Assembly: GCA_965220235.1 (NCBI GenBank)
Contig: OZ244815.1
Location: 3,224,001-3,288,000 of the forward strand
Direction: 5' to 3'
Length of the DNA stretch: 64,000 bases
Source: Bin55 sp965220235
Lineage (GTDB): Bacteria; Pseudomonadota; Gammaproteobacteria; Pseudomonadales; Azotimanducaceae
Below are positions 59,200 to 64,000 of the stretch, piece by piece. The notes under the pieces were generated by a model, which saw only the letters and a list, made by a program, of their open reading frames with translations, had not been told where the DNA came from and ran no database searches. Positions within the stretch are counted from its first letter, which is position 1, and every line of letters starts with the position of its first letter. A program made the position numbers and the translations under genes.

Positions 59200-61218
59200 T
59201 TGTCAGCACCTCAGAACATTCTGTCGGATCAACTGAGCGAGGTTCTAGGCAATCGAAAGGTCAATACGGCCGTATTCACGACCTTCAACTATGACCCAGG
59301 ATTTTTCGAGTTACACATTCTCCCGCTGATCTTCCCAAGTCAGAAGTTCAGCGAAGTTGAAAAAGTAAGACTCATACAACTTGAGGACTGTCTTCGTTCC
59401 ATCCGGAATCTTGCAGTCTACTTCGACACTAATGCGCTAGCGCATGACGGCCAAAGTCCGAAACTCGGCTACAACCGAGTCGCCGTGAAGTGGAAACGCG
59501 GCGTATTTCATCCAAAGACTGTGTTTCTACTCGCCGAAGATGCTGAGAACACCCAGCGAGAAACGCTGATCGTTTGCTGCCAATCAGCAAATATCACACG
59601 TGCCGGTTGGTGGGAGAACATAGAGTGCGCACACATCGAAGTCGTCGAAGACAGACGGATTGCCGAGCATCCTTGTTCGTTCAGGAGCGACTTGATGGCG
59701 TTGTTGAGTCGCATTCAACGCCAGATTCCAAAAGAGGATCACACGGCGTTAGATGCGGTCTATCAGTTTGTCAAAAACCGAACAGAATCCAGAGGAGATA
59801 TCGAGAGGGATCGTGACTTCGAGAAGCCAGTGAGATTGTTCGGCGGTAAACAACGCCTAGGTTTCTCTGCATGGCTCGAGGAAGAGGCGCGCATCCCTCA
59901 AGACTGGAATCTTGAGGTAATTTCACCCTACTTTGATAAAGCAAATGCCAATACTCTAGTTCATCTGCTTGACGCAACCAAACCTAGGCAAACACGTGTT
60001 TTTCTCCCTCAACACGAAGACGGTACGGCACTCGTCTCGGAAGCGGTATACAACGAAGTAGAGTCACTTCCTCGAGTCGAATGGGCGAAATTTTCCGATG
60101 GAATCACACAACGAAAAGGTGCAACCACGGTTGAAAAGTTAGCGCCTAGATTCGTCCACGCCAAGGTCTATCGATATTGGAAAAAACGACAACATGACCT
60201 GATCGTCGTAGGGTCGATCAACTGCACGCAACCCGCCCACAGTACGGCGGATCAAGGAAATTTGGAAGCTGGGTTATTCATACAAGCCTCTGACCAAAAA
60301 TCGAGCAGGGATTGGTGGCTTGAACAGCTCGAAGACGAGTCCATGCGATTTGTATCAGAAACGCTGGATGAGTCAGACGGCAATGACCAAGCATTATTCG
60401 ACGTATCCGTGAAATACGACTGGGCACGCCACGAAGTCGCCGTACGCTTAGAAGGCGACCTGGTTTTCCCAATCAAGTTCTCGGACATGACGGAAAGCTT
60501 GCTGTTTTCCATAGAGGAGTTCGACGCCCTGGAATGGCAGATCTGTGATCGGAGCGCGGCAGACCGTATGCGCGAAGCGATTCGAGTCAGCAGCTTTCTG
60601 AATGTTCAGTGCGAGGATGTTTCATGGCGGACGCTAGTTCGAGAAGAGAGCTTCTCCCACCGTCCTTCCCTGCTAACGGAACTCACGCCAGACGAGATTC
60701 TGAAGTACTGGTCACTCCTCTCAACCGAGCAACGAACCGCGTTCCTGGAACGTCATGTTGTCGAAAGTGTAGAAGGTTTAGCAACGAGGAACAGCCCATT
60801 AATCGATACAGAGGAATCGGTATTCCATCAGTTCTCAAGCATTTTTCACGCGTTTGGACACCTACGTCGGCATCTGATTGAGAGCCTTGACGATGAGCGG
60901 TTCTTAGAAGCTGAATATCGCTTGTTCGGGGCTAAGTACGACTCATTACCGGAACTGTTGCGTAAATTGATTGAGCATGAAGATAAAGACCCACTATACG
61001 TGTACATCACGTGTCTTAGCGCTAAGCAATTGAGAAACGAACTAGAGAAGAAATACAGATCTTTCCTGGCTGACCGTAACGAGATGCTCAGCCGCTTGGA
61101 TCACCTGATCGACGATGGTTTAAAGTGTCGCGAAGAGATTTATTTAGGGGGAGAGATCGAAGCAGAGGATTTTCTTGAGTGGTATGAGTCGATGTTCTTG
61201 AAGAAATTCAATCCGTAG
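59200..61218 (+). CDS. Phospholipase D-family nuclease-like protein
   Basis: 672 residues, TTG start. Two HKD-type motifs of the PLD superfamily: H104-x-K106 (FHPKTVFLL) with QSANITRAG about 25 residues later, and H320-x-K322 (VHAKVYRYW) with VVGSINCTQPA. Two HKD motifs in one chain allow a full active site. PLD proteins next to large helicases are usually nucleases in phage-defence loci (as in DISARM DrmC or Dpd). The last 250 residues are helical (LTELTPDEILKYWSLLSTEQ) without a motif I know. Situated between the unknown gene and the helicase, gaps of 2 and 3 bp. Confidence 0.85.
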   Translation: MSAPQNILSDQLSEVLGNRKVNTAVFTTFNYDPGFFELHILPLIFPSQKFSEVEKVRLIQLEDCLRSIRNLAVYFDTNALAHDGQSPKLGYNRVAVKWKRGVFHPKTVFLLAEDAENTQRETLIVCCQSANITRAGWWENIECAHIEVVEDRRIAEHPCSFRSDLMALLSRIQRQIPKEDHTALDAVYQFVKNRTESRGDIERDRDFEKPVRLFGGKQRLGFSAWLEEEARIPQDWNLEVISPYFDKANANTLVHLLDATKPRQTRVFLPQHEDGTALVSEAVYNEVESLPRVEWAKFSDGITQRKGATTVEKLAPRFVHAKVYRYWKKRQHDLIVVGSINCTQPAHSTADQGNLEAGLFIQASDQKSSRDWWLEQLEDESMRFVSETLDESDGNDQALFDVSVKYDWARHEVAVRLEGDLVFPIKFSDMTESLLFSIEEFDALEWQICDRSAADRMREAIRVSSFLNVQCEDVSWRTLVREESFSHRPSLLTELTPDEILKYWSLLSTEQRTAFLERHVVESVEGLATRNSPLIDTEESVFHQFSSIFHAFGHLRRHLIESLDDERFLEAEYRLFGAKYDSLPELLRKLIEHEDKDPLYVYITCLSAKQLRNELEKKYRSFLADRNEMLSRLDHLIDDGLKCREEIYLGGEIEAEDFLEWYESMFLKKFNP

Positions 61219-61221
61219 ACC

Positions 61222-64000
61222 ATGCAAACGATCTCACCAGAATTTCTCGACGAGTTGATTGACGTCAGCCCAGAAGGTAGTGGCACCAGCCAGTCGATTG
61301 GGAAGCTCCAACGTGAAGGTACGGTTACCGCCTTCAACATGCTTGCGCACAACAGATGTGCGTATCTGGCGGACGAAGTCGGCATGGGAAAGACCTATGT
61401 GGCACTAGGCGTCATGAGTCTATTGCGGTATTTCGACCCACAAGCCCGAGTCATCGTCATCGCACCTCGTCAGAACATTCAGGAGAAATGGAAAAAGGAA
61501 CTGACCAACTTCGTTCGCAACAACTGGAAGATTACCGGCAATCGCGTGAAGTCACTCGAGGGAACACCTGTTTGGGAACCCGTCGTGTGTGGGAATTTAC
61601 CCATCCTCGCTCATGAAGCTTTACTTAATCAAGATCGCGACTTCTTCCTCCGCATGACGAGTTTCAGTCTGTCGGCGAAAAACCTCGAAGATCGTGAGCG
61701 GTCACGGGATTGGCTCGTCAATTCGGTCCCTTGGCTTAAGAAACGGGATGTCGACGTCAAGACGCCAGGGTCCTTTCTTGACACCTACTCGATCGCATTG
61801 AACGGCGCGATTCCAGAAGCAGATCTGGTGATCGTGGACGAGGCTCACAATCTCAAGCAGGGTTTCGGCGACAACGTCAGCAATCGCAATCGTGTTATGG
61901 GGTTGGCGTTCGGCCATCAAAGCGGAAGTCGTTACGAGCGACTTCATTACAAACCAAAAGCCAAGCGACTTTTGTTGCTCTCCGCGACGCCGTTTGAAGA
62001 TGACTACTCGGCCATTCAAAGGCAGCTGGAGGTCTTCGGATTTGGCAATGCACGCTTAACCGAACCTGAAAGCGAAGAAGTGTTTGACGTCACAGCGCTT
62101 TCAGATCCTTATAGCGATCCTGCGCTTCAAAGACGCATCGTCGAGAGACTATTAATTCGCCGGACATCCGGCCTAATGATTGCGGGTGAAAAGTACACCA
62201 AGAACATGTATCGGCGCGAGTGGCGCAAAGGCGGCGTCGAGAAATTCGATCAACCCATCACGATAGACGATCCCAAAAACCGCCTAATCGTCGCGCTCAT
62301 GCAGAAAAAAGTCTCCGAAATCCTCCAGACTGAAAAGTTCAACAATAGCTTTCAAATTGGCATGCTGTCTTCATTCGAGAGCTTCTCTCAAGATATCGAT
62401 ACGGTGTTGCGGCAAGACGGTAGCGCGTTTGACGACTCCGACCAACAATCGAGACTTACACAGGATGAACGCGACGGCATCGACTCTAACGCCGTCACTC
62501 AAATTGCGCATTCGTTCGAGACCAGATTTGATCGGCGATTACCACATCCAAAACTTGATCAAGTCGCCGAAACGCTCTCAAGTGTGTTTCAAACAGGCGA
62601 AAAGGCTCTGGTATTTGTACGACGAGTCGCAACGGTAAGCGAACTCGGTGGCAAATTGAATCTGCAATTCAATGTGTGGATTCAGGCGCGAATGAAGTCA
62701 TTTCTGCCAGACCTTGTTCCCGAGATCGAGGAGATTTTTGACCAATATCGTCGAGAACTGCGAAAAGAACGGCTGAACATCAATAGCGAAGGTCAGACGA
62801 ACGAGGTGGACGAGTCCGAGCGATTGAACGATCCAGCGACCATCGAACTTCGAGAAGACCTCGAGCTCCAGAACGACGTTGGAGGCATCCGAAGCTTCTT
62901 TGAATGGTTTTTCAGAGGATTTGGACCACCTGGCGTGTTATCAGGCGCTGCATTTCACAAGAACCGACTGACGTCGACGGCTTCAGTTTACTCCACCCTA
63001 TTTGAGGACAACCACGTCGCAGAGCTACTGAATACGGAACCTCGAGATACTCTGCCTACGTTATCGCAATGTATTTCAATGAGCACGGAAGCGTGTCGTT
63101 CAATACTGCGAGAGCTCGCGTACTCCTATTTCAGCGCACGCAGCGGTCGCAAAGAGGGTTATCCACGTCTATACGTGTACGAGAGCTACCAGGTTGCTGC
63201 ATTGACTCTGATAGCACGATCAGATCTGGAGATTCGTCATGTCGCAGAGGTTATCTTGCAAGAACGGTTTCCAGATTCTTCCCTACGCACTGATGAGAAA
63301 CCTGTAAGCGGTTTTCCTCAACCAGACGATCATCTAGCGACCACAACCATCTTTACCGAGTTGAAGCGCCACACCGGGTTGCGAGCCGAGCTATGGCCAG
63401 TTGAGCACGCGCGGGATTTTCGGTCGGAATTTCGCCAACGCGAGCAGAGACACGACGAACACGCAATGGTCTTTCGAGCCGAGTTTAGGCGCCGCGAACA
63501 AAGGCGTGAGTTGTTTAGCGCCATTGCAAGGCTGGGCGGCGCGTACATCGATCTGTACTTACTCGCGATGAGGATCAACGGCACCTTTGAATTAGGCCAG
63601 CGGGAGCACACAGACGACGTTGCGCCGCGATTGGCCCGAGATTTTGTTGAACTCTTGAATGAACAACGATGCCAGAACGGCTTTCACGCCTATCGCGAAC
63701 TGTCGGAGATAGCGAAGACCTTCGACACATTAGTGGCCGTCAACTTCCCGGATATTGAGCAATTGAAACTACCAAGTCTTGCACGTTATTTCGGGACCAT
63801 CCTGGGTCAGCAAGTGCCAGTAGGTGAAGTCTCAGGTCAGGTGAACAAGCGCGTTGTTGGGCAATTCCGCATGCCGGGTTATCCACTGGTGCTGATTAGT
63901 ACGGATGTCCTGCAAGAAGGCGAGGACCTGCACACCTTTTGTAAGCGCATTTTTCATTACGGCATTGCCTGGACGCCATCTTCCATTGAACAACGTACGG
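61222..64000 (+). CDS. SNF2/DEAH-type helicase (C-terminus beyond window)
   Basis: At least 926 residues from ATG 61222 without a stop. Walker A DEVGMGKT (51-58) is of the SNF2/RapA style; motif II is DEAH (206-209, VIVDEAHNLK), motif III SATP (254-257). The C-terminal RecA lobe shows KALVFVRR and motif V ISTDVLQEGEDLH, and motif VI begins as SSIEQRT at the very edge, where GR would follow. A ~500-residue insertion separates the lobes, with an Arg/Glu-rich repeat (REQRHDEH, RREQRREL). Long inserts are usual for SNF2-like translocases of defence systems. Likely moves on DNA and works with the PLD protein. Confidence 0.88.
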   Translation, partial: MQTISPEFLDELIDVSPEGSGTSQSIGKLQREGTVTAFNMLAHNRCAYLADEVGMGKTYVALGVMSLLRYFDPQARVIVIAPRQNIQEKWKKELTNFVRNNWKITGNRVKSLEGTPVWEPVVCGNLPILAHEALLNQDRDFFLRMTSFSLSAKNLEDRERSRDWLVNSVPWLKKRDVDVKTPGSFLDTYSIALNGAIPEADLVIVDEAHNLKQGFGDNVSNRNRVMGLAFGHQSGSRYERLHYKPKAKRLLLLSATPFEDDYSAIQRQLEVFGFGNARLTEPESEEVFDVTALSDPYSDPALQRRIVERLLIRRTSGLMIAGEKYTKNMYRREWRKGGVEKFDQPITIDDPKNRLIVALMQKKVSEILQTEKFNNSFQIGMLSSFESFSQDIDTVLRQDGSAFDDSDQQSRLTQDERDGIDSNAVTQIAHSFETRFDRRLPHPKLDQVAETLSSVFQTGEKALVFVRRVATVSELGGKLNLQFNVWIQARMKSFLPDLVPEIEEIFDQYRRELRKERLNINSEGQTNEVDESERLNDPATIELREDLELQNDVGGIRSFFEWFFRGFGPPGVLSGAAFHKNRLTSTASVYSTLFEDNHVAELLNTEPRDTLPTLSQCISMSTEACRSILRELAYSYFSARSGRKEGYPRLYVYESYQVAALTLIARSDLEIRHVAEVILQERFPDSSLRTDEKPVSGFPQPDDHLATTTIFTELKRHTGLRAELWPVEHARDFRSEFRQREQRHDEHAMVFRAEFRRREQRRELFSAIARLGGAYIDLYLLAMRINGTFELGQREHTDDVAPRLARDFVELLNEQRCQNGFHAYRELSEIAKTFDTLVAVNFPDIEQLKLPSLARYFGTILGQQVPVGEVSGQVNKRVVGQFRMPGYPLVLISTDVLQEGEDLHTFCKRIFHYGIAWTPSSIEQRT

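Noticed and set aside
57911..64000. Assignment to DISARM, BREX or Dpd
   Set aside because: Only the PLD-plus-helicase pairing is shared; marker genes such as drmA/drmB, pglX/brxC or dpdA are not in the visible part.
1..64000. CRISPR arrays, tRNA and rRNA genes
   Set aside because: No regularly spaced repeats and no tRNA- or rRNA-like segments were noticed in the gaps between genes; a covariance-model scan was not possible.

Overview
The window looks like a chromosomal stretch of an aerobic Gram-negative bacterium, most likely an uncultivated marine-type gammaproteobacterium. Pointers are an exonuclease I (sbcB) gene of the gammaproteobacterial type, a MetR-like regulator, RND and TonB-dependent outer-membrane systems, lipoproteins with clear lipoboxes, and a Fur-box-like site. 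The species cannot be named from sequence reading alone. TTG start codons are unusually frequent.

1-11.4 kb: a zinc alcohol dehydrogenase cut by the window edge; an ABC-2 permease coupled to a 1592-residue protein that fuses an RND efflux pump to an ABC ATPase; a PuuD-like membrane protein with a strong terminator; a membrane-anchored coiled-coil protein; a luciferase-like oxidoreductase; a PlsC-type acyltransferase and an SLC13 anion transporter. 11.4-20 kb: a tightly packed plus-strand run of sbcB, an OpuB/ProU-type uptake ABC transporter whose binding protein is fused to its permease, a NUDT19-like NUDIX hydrolase, and an AttEFGH-like ABC system (ATPase, FtsX-type permease, lipocalin-like lipoprotein). 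20-27 kb: housekeeping metabolism, with a second NUDIX hydrolase that has no ATG/GTG/TTG at the family's N-terminus, a Cys/Met PLP enzyme, an SDR, purC, and a biotin-dependent acyl-CoA carboxylase set (carrier, crotonase, carboxyltransferase) without a biotin carboxylase.

27-57.6 kb is an accessory region that appears to hold two related modules. Each has a CmcJ/NvfI-type Fe(II) oxygenase, a TonB-dependent receptor and a heterodimeric ABC exporter pair. Around them lie two PhyH-type oxygenases (one fused to HEAT repeats), a rifampin-phosphotransferase-like enzyme, a periplasmic M16 peptidase, a metallophosphoesterase, two tiny PQQ-type beta-propeller proteins and a MetR-like regulator. There is no NRPS, PKS or obvious RiPP core. 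The set could import, modify and export (or resist) a small molecule, but that is inference.

The second module is split by a complete IS1595-family transposon (48214-51040) with perfect 25-bp inverted repeats and an 8-bp target duplication. It carries, besides its DDE transposase, an overlapping adenine methyltransferase, a putative restriction endonuclease and a 49-residue basic protein, so it is a mobile restriction-modification cassette. Its left inverted repeat now supplies the start codon of the neighbouring phytanoyl-CoA dioxygenase gene.

57.9-64 kb is the start of a probable defence operon: an unrecognised 428-residue protein, a 672-residue two-HKD phospholipase D-family protein, and a large SNF2/DEAH-type helicase that runs off the right edge. 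I recognise no named system with exactly this layout.
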